Positions 1-10,859 of a DNA stretch of 64,000 nucleotides are shown here, one piece after another. The notes beneath the pieces were generated by a model, which worked only from the letters and a program-made list of their open reading frames with translations, was not told the DNA's origin and searched no databases. Source of the DNA: Romanomermis culicivorax (Eukaryota > Nematoda > Enoplea > Mermithida > Mermithidae); NCBI GenBank assembly GCA_963922205.1, contig CAWUHX010000071.1, positions 62,001 through 126,000 on the forward strand. Direction: 5' to 3'. The translations under genes were made by a program, and so were the position numbers. Every line of letters begins with the position of its first letter. Positions within the stretch are counted from its first letter, which is position 1.

Positions 1-1230
1 TTCCAAATCTAAGACGGGGGTAATACCCCCCATACCCCCCATGGGGTGCTCTGCTTTGCATTTGCATCAAGATCATATTTTTAAAATCTTTTTGTGATCT
101 CTAAAAATTTTTGACTTTGCCGAACATAAATCTTTTGCATTTGGGAAATAATCAAAATTTCATCAACAAGAACAGAATTTATTTCTTCAATTGAGTTCAA
201 GAGTTCACGTTGTGTGTTGCTTGCCAACCTTTTGTGCGACTATTCTTCATTCATTCTTAACTGGAGGTGAGGTATAGGGAGCCAGACATTGAATGAGATA
301 AATGGAATTCTAGTAATGTCATCTGCGATGACCTGTTTGGCACGACTATTTCCTTAGCTTGGGGTGAGCTATAGGGGACCAGACCTTGGACGGGATGAAT
401 GGAGTTCTAGTAATGTCGTCTGTGATGACCTTTTGGTATTTGTAATAAGTTAATTAGGAATTTTTAAAATCGATTGATGTCAGGATTATGAGGCTTGCTG
501 TGAAGTTGATTGAATCTTGTTGATGTTCAAACATTTAGAGCTTCTATGTGCAAATTATTGAATAAAGGTTCTATTATGGTGTCAATCTTGTGATTTTTAT
601 GTTTAAATGCCATCAGCCCTATGTTTTAACTAGCCCTTATAGATATTACGCAACAAGCCCGGGTCCGGTGCAAGGCCCAGCAAGAAATTCAGGCCTGGGC
701 CGAGTGAAATTTTGAGCCTGGCCGATCACTGGCATTACCCCTATCTTAAGTCCTGAAAATTGATCACTGGTTGCCTAATTTTGAGACAAAATGACATGTT
801 TAGTATTTAGCTACACTATCTGAGAAAATTTCAAATTTACCCCTGCCTTAAAAATCTGATTTTGGGGACCTCTGTTAGAAACAGTCTTTTTTGTGCATGG
901 GCATTTGTGCCACTTGTCACAAAAAAACAGAAAAATTTGTGCCAATGATGTAAAAAAAATTTTATCCATAGAAATATATACTTGGAACTGAGAAAAAAAT
1001 TCTATGCTAAAATTTTCATAGAAACACAATTAAAATGACATTAACCGCACTAATTTAATTAAAAATCGCGCCTACCCTATTTTCATCTTACCACGTCAAA
1101 GACATAAGGGAAAATATTCCAGAGAATGGTTAACCATTCAAACCGAAATTGAACCCTGCGATAATTCAAATATTTCTGCAGAATCGGTCAGGAAGATCAT
1201 ATCTTTCTTTGATTTTTGGCTACGAATTTT
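1..1230. other. non-coding, with a direct duplication
   Basis: I see no gene here. Two direct copies of a segment of about 80 bases lie at 263-345 and 361-437, sharing a GTGAG-TATAGGG-CCAGAC core followed by TTCTAGTAATGTC and GATGACC. They differ at scattered positions, so this is an old tandem duplication of unknown origin. The short open frames in the stretch have no recognisable domain. Confidence 0.5.
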
Positions 1231-1232
1231 AA

Positions 1233-2420
1233 AGAAAGAAAGAAAGAAATTTATGAAATGCCAAGAAAGCACAAGAGTAAATACAAATAATACAGAAAAG
1301 CTCACAGACGTGACTTTAAAGCATGTGCGAATTGAGCTTTGAAAAAAAACTCAATTTAGATCAAAAGCTGGACATATTGTCCGAACGAGTGATTTCGTCA
1401 GGTAAGGAATTCCAAACATCAGTATTCTGCAAGCAAAAGTCATGTTTTAAAGCATTAGAGTTATACTTCAATTTATACAATTTAAATGAGTTGGACGAGC
1501 AATAATTGAAAGGGCTCATGGTGAAAAATAAACCAGGTTGAATAACTTTAAACTTCAAAATTAAGAACATATACAATAAGTGCACGTAGATTCGAATGTG
1601 AGGTCATCAAGGCCAGGTATATTGAGGCACTCCTTATAGATTAAATCTTTACAGCCGAAGAGTCTTTTTGTAATTGTCCATTAAACTTTCTCAACCATTT
1701 TAGTATCCCCAACCAGAGAAAGATTCCAGAACTATATTTAAGAATAGGGGGAACATTGGATTTAAAATCACTGATTTTTAATTCATTTAAGTTGGAGTGA
1801 AAACACTTTGAAATCAAATTAGCTACCCTAGATGCCTTTTTAACCACATAATTACAGTGGGAAGTGGCTGACAATTTTTCATTGAACATAACACCAAGAT
1901 CATTCATCTCTGAAAAAGTGGAATCAAAAAATCATTCATATAATACTTAATCTTGAGGTTATTAATCCCAAGATGCAAAACATGGCATTTTTCCAGAGAA
2001 ATAGATAATTTCCAATTCAATGACCATTCATAAACTTTGACAAGATCTCCTTGTAGTATACAGATCAGCAAAAAGATAAATTTCACTGCTAATATCATCA
2101 AATATATCATTTAGGAAAATTAAGAACAATGTTGGTCCCAATACACTACCCTGAGGGACACCACTAGTACCCCAATTGGATTGGAGAAGGAATTACCAAT
2201 TTTCACCCGTTGAGTATTATTAAATAAAAAACTATGTAACCACCTCAATAAAAATTCAGATATGCCATAGGAAGCTAATTTTCGAACTACTTTTTCATGA
2301 CAAACAGTATCAAATGCCTTTTGAAAATCGATATAAATTGAATCTGTTGGTACTTTTTTATCCAAATCTTTAGCCTATATGGGGATTTTCTAAATCCAAA
2401 TTATCTATCATTAAGAAGAT
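1233..2420 (-). mobile_element. non-LTR retrotransposon (LINE) 3' fragment, copy A
   Basis: Reading the minus strand from 2365 to 2120 gives a reverse-transcriptase palm fragment with YIDFQKAFDTVCHEKVV, typical of non-LTR retrotransposons (motif A region, aspartate in DFQKAFD). The expected G-PQGS-LGP motif that should follow is corrupted around 2165-2130. Downstream pieces at 2110-1904, 1907-1641 and 1585-1361 continue the C-terminal part (DLGVMFNEKLSATSH, WNSLPDEIT) in shifting frames. Frameshifts and stops show a dead 5'-truncated copy. It is colinear with the copy at 6625-7500, and its 3' tail (1233-1330, GAAAGAAA repeat then AAAGCTCA) matches 5612-5765. The family resembles arthropod and nematode Jockey/CR1-type elements; the clade is not determined. 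Confidence 0.8.
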
Positions 2421-2499
2421 AATTTGATTCGAAATTTCATTCTAACAATGATGTAAAGATTGAATTAAGGATGTCTACGGTTGCTTTCTCCTGAAGGAA

Positions 2500-2740
2500 A
2501 CTAACTCAAAAGTTGCATAAATTCTTGGTCGAAAAATTGCTAGCAACTGGTAATTTTTCTATTCGAATCAAACGCCAAAAACCCGAAATTCACTTCCTAA
2601 TCGCACTGAATGAACAAAGGAAATTCAGGACTTCTATTCATTCATCTGTCATTGACAAGCTATAAGTTTGCTGTGGTGATACATGTACTATTCGAAGGGA
2701 AATTGCTGGCATTCGAGACAAATTAAAGTGGTCAAAACTA
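2500..2740. repeat. dispersed repeat, copy 1
   Basis: This block (TTTTTCTATTCGAATCAAACGC through TTTGCTG-GGTGATAC and TTCGAAGGGAAATTGC) aligns in the same orientation with 6270-6445. No coding capacity is evident. It lies among repeats carrying the short palindromes TGCCAATTGGCA and GGCGC-GCGCC, so it is probably part of a non-autonomous element of unknown class. Confidence 0.45.
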
Positions 2741-2879
2741 TACTAAAATTTTGCGCTTTCATCCCTAAAATTCCTAAAATTAAACACAAATTGGGTCTTT
2801 GACCACTAAAGAAGTTTGTGTCAATTGGCGTAAACGCTCAAAAATTCGTGTGCCATTCCAAATTTTTTTGACCCAAAAA

Positions 2880-3360
2880 CCAGCACAAAAAAACATTGGT
2901 TACCACCGTTTTTTTCTCAAAAGGGGTCTTTTGGGGAAAAAAATTTGGAAAGGAAGAAAACGATTTTATGTATGGTTCTCATTCTGGAAAAAATTTTAGG
3001 GAATTAAAAACCGAAAGGATGCATTCTGGTGGACTTCAAAGAGTAAAAATCTCATATTTTTACAGTGCTTGGCGCCAGTCATGGGTATAATAATCATTAT
3101 TTTCTATCAGGCGCCGCCGTTAGCATATCTACTTCCACTTACTAATTAATGCTCAAAAGTTTCTATCTGTGAAGTTAGTTCGCCTCATTTCGTAATCGTT
3201 TACACAGACAGTATTTCACCAAAAATATAGATTTTTTTATCAATTCTTTAAATTTTTTCTCTTGGGCTTGGAATTTTTGAAACGTTTGCAACATGAACTT
3301 TTGCGTTTATTGACGATGGAAATTGAAGACATCATCCTCTAGACTGTAATTTGAGAACTT
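2880..3360 (+). repeat. dispersed repeat interrupted by the hAT-like insertion (left part)
   Basis: This stretch, continued at 5199-5290 after the insertion, matches 8440-8990 in inverted orientation (for example the TTTGCGTTTATT and GAAGACATCAT blocks at 3298-3345 against 8580-8625). The continued part carries GGCGCTTAGCGCC, a short inverted repeat also present at 8350 and 8475. No gene is supported; the overlapping open frames at 2799-3090 are simple-sequence translations. Confidence 0.6.
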
Positions 3361-3368
3361 CTATTCAC

Positions 3369-5190
3369 TAGAGATGTATCGGATATATACCTGGACCCGA
3401 AATGAGACCCGAAATTACCCGACCATTTTGTTGGACCCCGACCCGATTTTCTCAAAATTTTGGACCCGGACCCGATGAAATTGTCACAATTCTGATTCGG
3501 GTTTGATGTTAGTCATTCGGCTGAAAGCAAATACCCATGTTAAAGATTGTGATGACACATCAGTTAACTAATGAAATATGAAAATCGACAAATCAACACT
3601 TAATTGTTTAGATCATCTTGAGACTGACTTAGATTTAAAATCTACAGCACCCAAGTTATATGTCATAAATCGTTTTTCGGCCATTTTTCTTGTAGTCTTC
3701 ATCTTTTCAATCTTGATTTTTATTTATAATATTAATCTAAGGATCAAAAATTAAATTATAGAGATGCTTACTCACTAATATTTCAGGAGAGATTAGTGAC
3801 TCGGATCAGTTTATTGTGTCTCAACCAAACCATACGATTTCAATATGATGTTGTTTCTCTCACATCCATTTTAAGATGCAGTTGTGAGAAGTTCGGATAT
3901 GAATATGATAAGTTGAAAATGAGTCATACCCGAAAATAGAGTATATTGTGTGGTTTTACATACTGCGTTTGAAAATTTTTTTTCTAATGTTGTACTTTTC
4001 CCGTTTTACACTTTTTAAAGTGTCCAAAAGTAGGCGGAAAAAAGTCGAAAACTCATTTGGACCTCTTTCCGGACACCTTCCCATAGGATGCTGCAGAATG
4101 TTTTCATCTTTTTTGTAGGGACTAATGTCCGACATATTATGTTGAAATTTCAATGCGATTTGTGTGCCGTTTTTTGAGTTGTTGGGATTGGCACACATTG
4201 CACTGCCATTCAAATATATTTTTGAATCTGAATGAATTCCCAATGAACAAAGTTCTGAGAAAACAGGATTTGCCATCACCTTTATGATAAATAAGAAAAA
4301 ATGTTGCTTCCAAGGTAATTTCGACTCATCTAGCTTTGATATTTGCTGAACGACATGCTTCAAATGAAAAGTCAAAAAATTTAAATTTTTTTATTAAATT
4401 TGAGAAATTGAGCCATTCTGACGTTTCTTTACAGGAAAACGCCAGAGTTATCCCAATGAACGTTTTTAATGTTTCCTGCATCCCGTTGATGGCATATTTA
4501 GTGGCAGCAGACAGCATTTTTGTATGAATTTTTAAGATGTGCAGACATCTACAGCTCCCAAAAAGGCACACAAACCTGATTTAAATTTTAACACAATGTC
4601 TTGGGCACTAGTCACTACAGAAATAGAGGAAAAATTCTGTGGCGTCTTATAGGAGGGTGCCAAAAAAAGTTTTAAATGACCCATTCAAAATTATTTCGAC
4701 TTCATTTTTGACACTTAAGAGAGTAAGGTGTCAGAAAATTTCTTTCAGACCTATTGCATATAATTAACTTTGAAGATTTATATTTCCAAACAGGCATAGA
4801 GACTGAAGAATGCCAAAAAATGTAAGACTTCCAACTGCAGTGCTGTAAGTATGCGAATTTTGACTTTTCTGCCGAATATATGCGGTCACAATATTCAGCA
4901 TATAAAACCACTCAAAACACATCATTTTCAGATATCAATTTCCAACTTATCATTGGTTAATGGAACAGTAGGTCAAATCTCTCAGAAATTGTTTTTGAAT
5001 AATGTCACACAGAATAGAATGTGAAAATATAAGGGACTGGGACCCGAAATGAGACCCGAAATTACCCGACTATTCTACTGGACCCGGACCCGATATTCTC
5101 AAAATTTTGCACCCGAAACAGGACCCGATATTCTTAAAATTTTGGACCCGGACCCGATTTTCGTAAAATTTTGGACCCGATACATCTCTA
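3369..5190. mobile_element. non-autonomous hAT-like DNA transposon
   Basis: The element begins TAGAGATGTATCGG at 3369 and ends with the exact inverted copy CCGATACATCTCTA at 5190. It is flanked on both sides by the 8-bp direct repeat CTATTCAC (3361-3368 and 5191-5198). An 8-bp duplication and a TAGAGATG terminus are hallmarks of the hAT superfamily. Both ends carry subterminal repeats of GACCCG units (3394-3475, 5039-5180). The 1.8-kb interior has open frames (3956-4375 minus, 4326-4571 minus) but no BED finger or hAT C-terminal dimerisation motif that I can see, so it looks non-autonomous. Joining the flanks across one duplication copy gives a repeat also found intact at 8440-8660, which confirms the boundaries. 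Confidence 0.85.
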
Positions 5191-5198
5191 CTATTCAC

Positions 5199-5290
5199 GA
5201 ATATTTGTTGCGGAGATTTATTTTCCAGCGTTTCAGAATATAAAAACCCGAAAATTTTTTCGGCGCTTAGCGCCATTTTTGCTATGTAGA
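5199..5290 (+). repeat. dispersed repeat, right part after the hAT-like insertion
   Basis: This is the continuation of the repeat at 2880-3360. It contains TTTCCAGCGTTTCAGAATAT and the palindrome GGCGCTTAGCGCC, and aligns with 8460-8555 read on the minus strand. Confidence 0.6.
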
Positions 5291-5611
5291 CAATCTCACA
5301 GCAGGGGTTGTCTACCCAACAAAAATGCCCTGCTGATCTCAAATATTCATCAAATGCCATGCTCTGATCAAAGTCGCCCCACTTTACCTTATAGTTGTTA
5401 GGAAGGAGGCCGAAAATTAAAGGAAAACTTCATGACAAGAAGTCGATAAAAATATCTGAATTTCCGCAGCATTCAATTTCTTTTCGGATCGTAGAAACCG
5501 TTTGTTAGATCAATTTTTCTTATCTCGCTGACGTGGTTACAGAAAATAGAGCAGGCACGATTTTTATGCAAATGAATGCGGTGAAAGTATCTTTAGTTAG
5601 TTTTTATCAAA

Positions 5612-5765
5612 CTTGAAAGAAAGAAAGAAAATAAATTTATTAAATGCAAAGAAATACAAAAGTAAATATGAATCATATAGAAAAGCTCATGGACATGACA
5701 AAAGCACGTGCCAATTGAGCTTTAAAAAATGACTCAAGATCGAAAACAGGGCATATTGTTATAAC
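5612..5765 (-). mobile_element. LINE 3' tail fragment, copy B
   Basis: The GAAAGAAAGAAA tract, AAATTTATTAAATGC and the following 120 bases (AAAAGCTCATGGACATGAC, AATTGAGCTTT, GGGCATATTGTT) match the 3' ends of the LINE copies at 1233-1385 and 6625-6765. Only the extreme 3' end is present, as expected from 5' truncation during target-primed reverse transcription. Confidence 0.7.
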
Positions 5766-6450
5766 TTTTGGCACAAAACAGTTTTATGGTTTTCAGTACG
5801 TTTTTAGAGTGAAAAAATTTTTTGTGCCGTTGGCACAAATTTTTTTGACCCTTTGTGCCAATTGGCACAAGAGGCCAAAAGAATTTGTGCCAATGGCACA
5901 AAAAAAATTTTTTTTACTAGAGACATACTGAAAACTACCGAAAAGTTTTAGGCCAAAAGTTTGACAAAAAGTTATTGTTTAACGCATTAATTTTTTGTAA
6001 AAATTGTGCCCAACCTATTTTTAAGCTAACCATGTCAGTGAGAAGAGAAAAAACTGTGCAACAAAATAGTTCACGAAATCCCAAAAAGAAATGGAATGCT
6101 GAAACAATTTAAATAGCTCTAGAATTGTTCAGGAAGTTCAAATTGATTCAATTTCCGACTATGAACGAATATCTATGTTATGTGTATTTAACAACCATGT
6201 AAAGACTAGAGAAAATAAAGTCGAAAATCGTGTTAATTTTCGATCGAAACACTGCGCCATTATCAACGATATCGATTTTTCTATTTGAATCAATCAAACA
6301 CAAAAAGTAACAATTTCAGTTTTAAATCCGAATCTGACTGAATGAAGAGAGAATATTCAGAATTTATTTTCACTCATCAGTCTTGACAGCCTATAAAGTT
6401 TGCTGCAACGATACTAATACACTGTTCAAAGAGAAATCGTTCGCGTTCGG
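5766..6450. repeat. repeat-rich non-coding stretch
   Basis: Several copies of TTGTGCCAATTGGCACAA-type palindromes occur at 5815-5915 and 6575-6620, interleaved with AAAAATTTTTT tracts. The 6270-6445 part is the second copy of the dispersed repeat at 2500-2740. No gene is supported. Confidence 0.5.
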
Positions 6451-6624
6451 GTCAAATATACGAATAGGAAATATTATATTCATTGATTCGGCGCGTAGTG
6501 CCGAAAATTTTTTTGCATTTTCAGCCCCTAAAACGTCTAAAAATCAAGGAAATTTAATGTTTGACTTGCCAAAAAATTTGTGCCAATTGGCACAAACGCT
6601 CAAAATTTTTTGTGCCATTTAGAA

Positions 6625-7500
6625 GAAAGAAAAATTTATTAAATGCGAATAAATACAAGAGTAAATGCGACTAATACAGAAAAGCTCATGGACGTGACAA
6701 AAGCACGTGCGAATTGAGCTTTAAAAAACGACTCAATTTAGACCGAAAACAGGGCATATTGTTAGAATGAATGATATCATTGGGTAGGGAATTCCAAACA
6801 TCAATATTTCGCGAGCAAAAATCATGTTTTAAAGCGCCAGAGTCATATTTCGATTTATACAATTTAAAGAAGTTAGACGCGCGATAATTGAATGGACTCA
6901 AAGTGAAAAATAAGTCGGGTGGAATAACTTTAAATTTCAGAATTAAGAACATGTAAGGTAGGTCGATACACGTACGTCTAAATGCAAGGTCATCAAGGCC
7001 AGATTTGTTGAGGCGCTCCTTATAGCTTAAATCTTTATATCCAAAAAGTCTTTTTGTAAATTTTCGTTGAACTTTTTCTACCAATTTAGTATCCCCAACC
7101 AAGCAAGGATTCCAGAGTGGTGAACCATATTCCAGGTAGGGAGAACATAGGATTTAAAAGCCCTGATTTTAAATTCATTGAAGTTAGAGTGGAAACATTT
7201 TAAAATCAAATTTGCCACTCTAGATGCTTTTTTAACCACATAAATACAATGGGCAGTTGCTGACAATTTTTCATTGAACATAACACCAAGATCCTTCATC
7301 TCTGAAACAGTAGGAATCAGAAAATCGTTTATATAATACTCAACTTTGGGGTTATTACTCCCAAGATGCAAAACAGAACATTTTTGCAGAGAAATAGATA
7401 ATTGCTATTTCAATGACCATTCATAAACTTTGACAAGATCGCCTTGTAGTACTTCAGCATTTTTTGTAGCATTGAATATTTTCACATCATCAGCAAAAAA
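6625..7500 (-). mobile_element. LINE 3' fragment, copy C
   Basis: On the minus strand 7371-7078 encodes DLGVMFNEKLSATAHC and ASRVANLILKCFH. 7102-6686 encodes the more downstream KRLFGYKDLSYKERL and DVWNSLPNDII. Both are the C-terminal region of a non-LTR retrotransposon ORF2 after the reverse-transcriptase domain. The two frames differ and overlap near 7090, so at least one frameshift is present. This copy is colinear with 1361-2110 but better preserved. It ends in the same AAGAAAGAAA tail near 6622-6635. Confidence 0.8.
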
Positions 7501-7935
7501 ATTGCAAATTGCAAATTTTTTTGTGCCAAAAACCATGTTTTGGCACAAAAAAAACACATTGCCCTGCACAAAAAAAACGCTGTTTTTTTGCCAATTTTTT
7601 CCAAACTGGGGTGGTTGGGTATGGTTGGCCAAGTTTGGGGGCATACCTGTACTTGGGGTGGGGGGACCCCCCCCCCCCCCAACTTGGCCAACCCAGTACC
7701 CAAAATCATTTACCCCCCCCCCAGTTCGGAGAAAATTAAAAAAATTTGCCAAAAAGTGTATGTTTTTTGGCCTTTTTTTCTGAAAAATTTCGACTTTTTC
7801 CTACCCCCCCCCCAAAATTTCGGATTTACCCCCCCCCCCCCCAACAGGTCGGAGGTCTTACAGGTATGTTTGGGGGGTCCCTCCTAACCCCCCCCCCTCA
7901 CAATTACAGGTATGCCCCCAAATACAGGTATGACT
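7500..7935. repeat. C/G homopolymer-rich low-complexity block
   Basis: Long C runs (7668-7681, 7713-7722, 7805-7813, 7829-7842, 7889-7898) alternate with T and A tracts. All frames stay open through the homopolymers and give proline/glycine-rich translations with no domain. I treat them as simple-sequence artefacts rather than genes. Confidence 0.6.
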
Positions 7936-8339
7936 GAGGACACTAAGACAGTTCTCGCTCGATGACAGTTTTATAATTTCGTTTGGGCACAAACTGAAAG
8001 CACCATTTTTTTCCTCGGAGATTTTTTCCACACGAGAACCGGACCCAAAATTTTTTTCCTCGTTTTCCAAAAATTTTCCTCATTTTTAAAAACGTTTATA
8101 ATGTGGCTACGCATGCTTATTTATGCATTTTAGGAGCATACTCAAGCATTTTGTTGTATTTGTAGTCAGAAACCAGCAAAAATGAGGGAACAAATTGAGA
8201 AAATTCTGGTTATGTTAGCCAAAAAGAGCTCATGAAGAATATATTGGTGTTCTATAGGAGCGGATAAAGCAAGTTAACGATAGAGTTGTCATGAATTTAT
8301 CCGCTATCAACATTACTGTGATTCCGACATAATTTTATT
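7936..8339. other. non-coding stretch, nothing recognised
   Basis: AT-rich sequence between the homopolymer block and the next dispersed repeat. I see no domain-bearing frame, RNA gene or repeat that can be supported. Confidence 0.4.
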
Positions 8340-8990
8340 TAGTTCTTGGTCCGGCGCGGAGCGCCGGAAAAATTTTTGGATTTTCACTTTCTAAAACGCT
8401 GGAAAACAAACCTTCAGTTCATAACGTCAGGAAATAAATTAAAATCAGACGGATGAAGTGTAATTTGCTCCCCATTCCGGCGCGAAGCGCCGGAAAAATT
8501 TTCGGGTTTTTATATTCCAAAACGCTGAAAAATAAATCTCTCCAACAGATAATTCGTGAACAAAAGTTTTAGAATCGCAGTCTAAAATGATGTCTTCAAT
8601 TTCCACTTTTAATAAACGCAAAAGTTCAGATTGCAAACGTTTAAAAAATTCCAATCATCGAGAGACTTGATGAAAAATCTCTCTTTTCGGCGACATAATT
8701 GACTGTAAACGATTAGAAAATGAAACGAGCTAGCTTGATTGATAGAAACTGTTGAGCATTAATTAGTAAGTCGAAGTAGATAATGCCGCGCCTGATGGAA
8801 TATCTTCATACCCATGACCGGCACGAAGCCCCAGAAAATTTTGAGATTTCGACCTTTTAAAGTCCACCAAAACGCATCTTTTTGGTTTAGAGTTCCCCAA
8901 ATTTTTTTCCACGATGAGAACCATATCCAAAATTTTTTTCCTCATTTCGAAATTTTTTTCCTCAAAAGACCCCATTTGAGGAAAAAAAAC
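8340..8990 (-). repeat. dispersed repeat, inverted copy
   Basis: This block contains GGCGCGGAGCGCC (8353) and GGCGCGAAGCGCC (8479) palindromes. It matches 2940-3360 plus 5199-5290 when read on the minus strand, including TTGCAAACGTTT, ATTAATTAGTAAG and the CATACCCATGACCGGC segment. It lacks the hAT-like insertion and therefore shows the empty target site. Confidence 0.6.
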
Positions 8991-10240
8991 AGTGACTGAA
9001 AGGAACACATATCGTATACAGTAACTACAGAATAGATATATACAATACTGTAAAAATACTAGCTTCAAAACATGCTTATCTGAGAGATACAAATTTGTGT
9101 TATATTCACTTATAATAAATTGAAAATGAATATGTGAAAATAAGATTATTTTGACCGGTTCAACATTCTGAGTATCGTGGCAGCATCTATTCTGCACAAA
9201 AAATAAATTTGCATAATGTCACATGCCGTTCAATTTCTCCAACGTCAGGTGATTATCATCATGTTGATACTTTTTTTTCCATCACTTTTTTATTTTACAA
9301 TCGTTTACTTCATGTTCGTTTCGTTTATCATTTTCTGTACATGCATTTTATGATTCCTTTTTCTATTTGTTCGCTCATTTTTGTTTCTTTTATGCACACG
9401 CACTACAGCACACCCATTTGCTAAAACTCCTGCTAAAACGTGCTTCATGGGCATATGGCTATTTTAAGTGCATTCCATGTACCTCTTATCACCTAAATTA
9501 GCGTCGTTTTTGTTATGAAAAAACGACAAGCTAAGAAGTTTAGCTAAAGACGTTCATATGCTTAGCATAGGCACTGTGAGTCAGCCTCAGTGCTAAACGC
9601 ATGCGAATGAAAAAAGTCTATGTGCTCATAGGCATCTTCTGCATCGCCTCTTGCTGTGAAAGTTGGCTTGGGTGTCCAAAACTCCGCCCAATCAGGCTAT
9701 AGGCACTGGCTATAGGAAGGTTTATAGGGTACTGTGGTGCTGTCCTGGGGTGCTGCTCTAGAGTAATGGACAATGCCACCAGCTTAGGGGTGATAATTCC
9801 TGGTCCCATTCAGTATGAAAGATGGGCAAGGTCATCTAAAAAATGACCTAATTTGGGGACCTGATTGTGAACCAGAAACTCCCCTTTTAGCCCTAACCCA
9901 AGAGGAACAAGAGCCCATTTAATTGAGGGAAAACTCAAGGGAAAACTTAAGAAGGGTTCCCCAAAATACACCCTCAACAACAATAATCCCCTGAGAAGAC
10001 TCACCTAGTCCTGCTTCTCAAAAAACGCTTCAACAAAGGGTGACGGGTCCGTGGTTTAGATTTCAGTCGCTGAATGGGAGGGGTGGTCCACTCAGTTCTT
10101 GGACTGGTAAAAGCTGGATTTGGGGGTGACTCTCTTTCTATGTGACGTGCATAAGTAGTAAACCCGGACCGAATAGGTAGTATAAGTAGAAATACCGGAC
10201 CGTCCAGGGGGTGTGGTTAAGCATATACAGATGTTAAAAT
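8991..10240. other. non-coding stretch, nothing recognised
   Basis: Open frames of 60-144 codons here have no recognisable domain and biased simple composition. A short inverted pair occurs near 9493-9540 (GCGTCGTTTTTGTTATG and AAAAAACGACAAGCTAAG). No gene, RNA or mobile element can be supported. Confidence 0.4.
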
Positions 10241-10420
10241 AGAGGAAGTGGGCGGAGCAACAGTAGGGGGAGGGGTTACTGTATGGGGGCGGAGCTACAG
10301 TGGGCAGAGCTACAGTAGGGTGGATAGGTTACTGTATTGGGGGTGGAGCTACAGTGGGCGGAGCTACAGTGGGTGAAGGGGTTACTGTATGGCGGCGGAG
10401 CTATAGTGGGTGGAGCTACA
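10240..10420 (+). repeat. short GGAGCTACAGTGGG repeat
   Basis: Irregular tandem copies of GGCGGAGCTACAGTGGG and GTTACTGTATGGGGG occupy this block and grade into the 32-bp minisatellite that follows. Confidence 0.7.
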
Positions 10421-10720
10421 GTAGGATGTTACGCAATGCTTACGTAACTACAGTAGGGTCTTATGCAATGCTTACATAACTACAGTAGGGTGTTATGCAA
10501 TGCTTACCTAACTACATTAGGGTGTTACGCAATGCTTACATAAATACAGTAGGGTGTTACGCAATGCTCACATAAATACAGTAAAGTGTTATGCAATGCT
10601 TACGTAACTACAGTAGGGTGTCATGCTGTAACTACAGTAGGGTGTTATGCAATCCCATTACAGTATGGTATTATTATGCAATCTTACATGTAACTACAGT
10701 AAGGTGTTAAGCAATCACAT
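10421..10720 (+). repeat. about 32-bp minisatellite
   Basis: About nine to ten head-to-tail copies of a 31-33 base unit of the form CTACAGTAGGGTGTTATG followed by CAATGCTTACATAA are visible from 10422. Later copies (10620-10715) are shortened or diverged. CTACAGTA-type repeats are common in some nematode genomes, but this alone does not identify the host. Confidence 0.85.
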
Positions 10721-10859
10721 GTGTAACAGCTGAGAATATCCATATTTTTTGTGCACACCCTGTAATATGTCATTTTTCATCAATTTGTAGGGTGCATGGT
10801 TGAGCATACAGGTTCAAACCTGTTTCGAGTTACCCTAATAGTTGGGTTATGGTAATAGT

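Noticed and set aside
3956-4571. Two open frames inside the hAT-like element as a possible transposase
   Set aside because: No BED finger, DDE residues or dimerisation motif could be recognised.
7430-7887. Several overlapping open frames of 75-117 codons on both strands
   Set aside because: All run through C and T homopolymers and give only proline-, glycine- or phenylalanine-rich translations.
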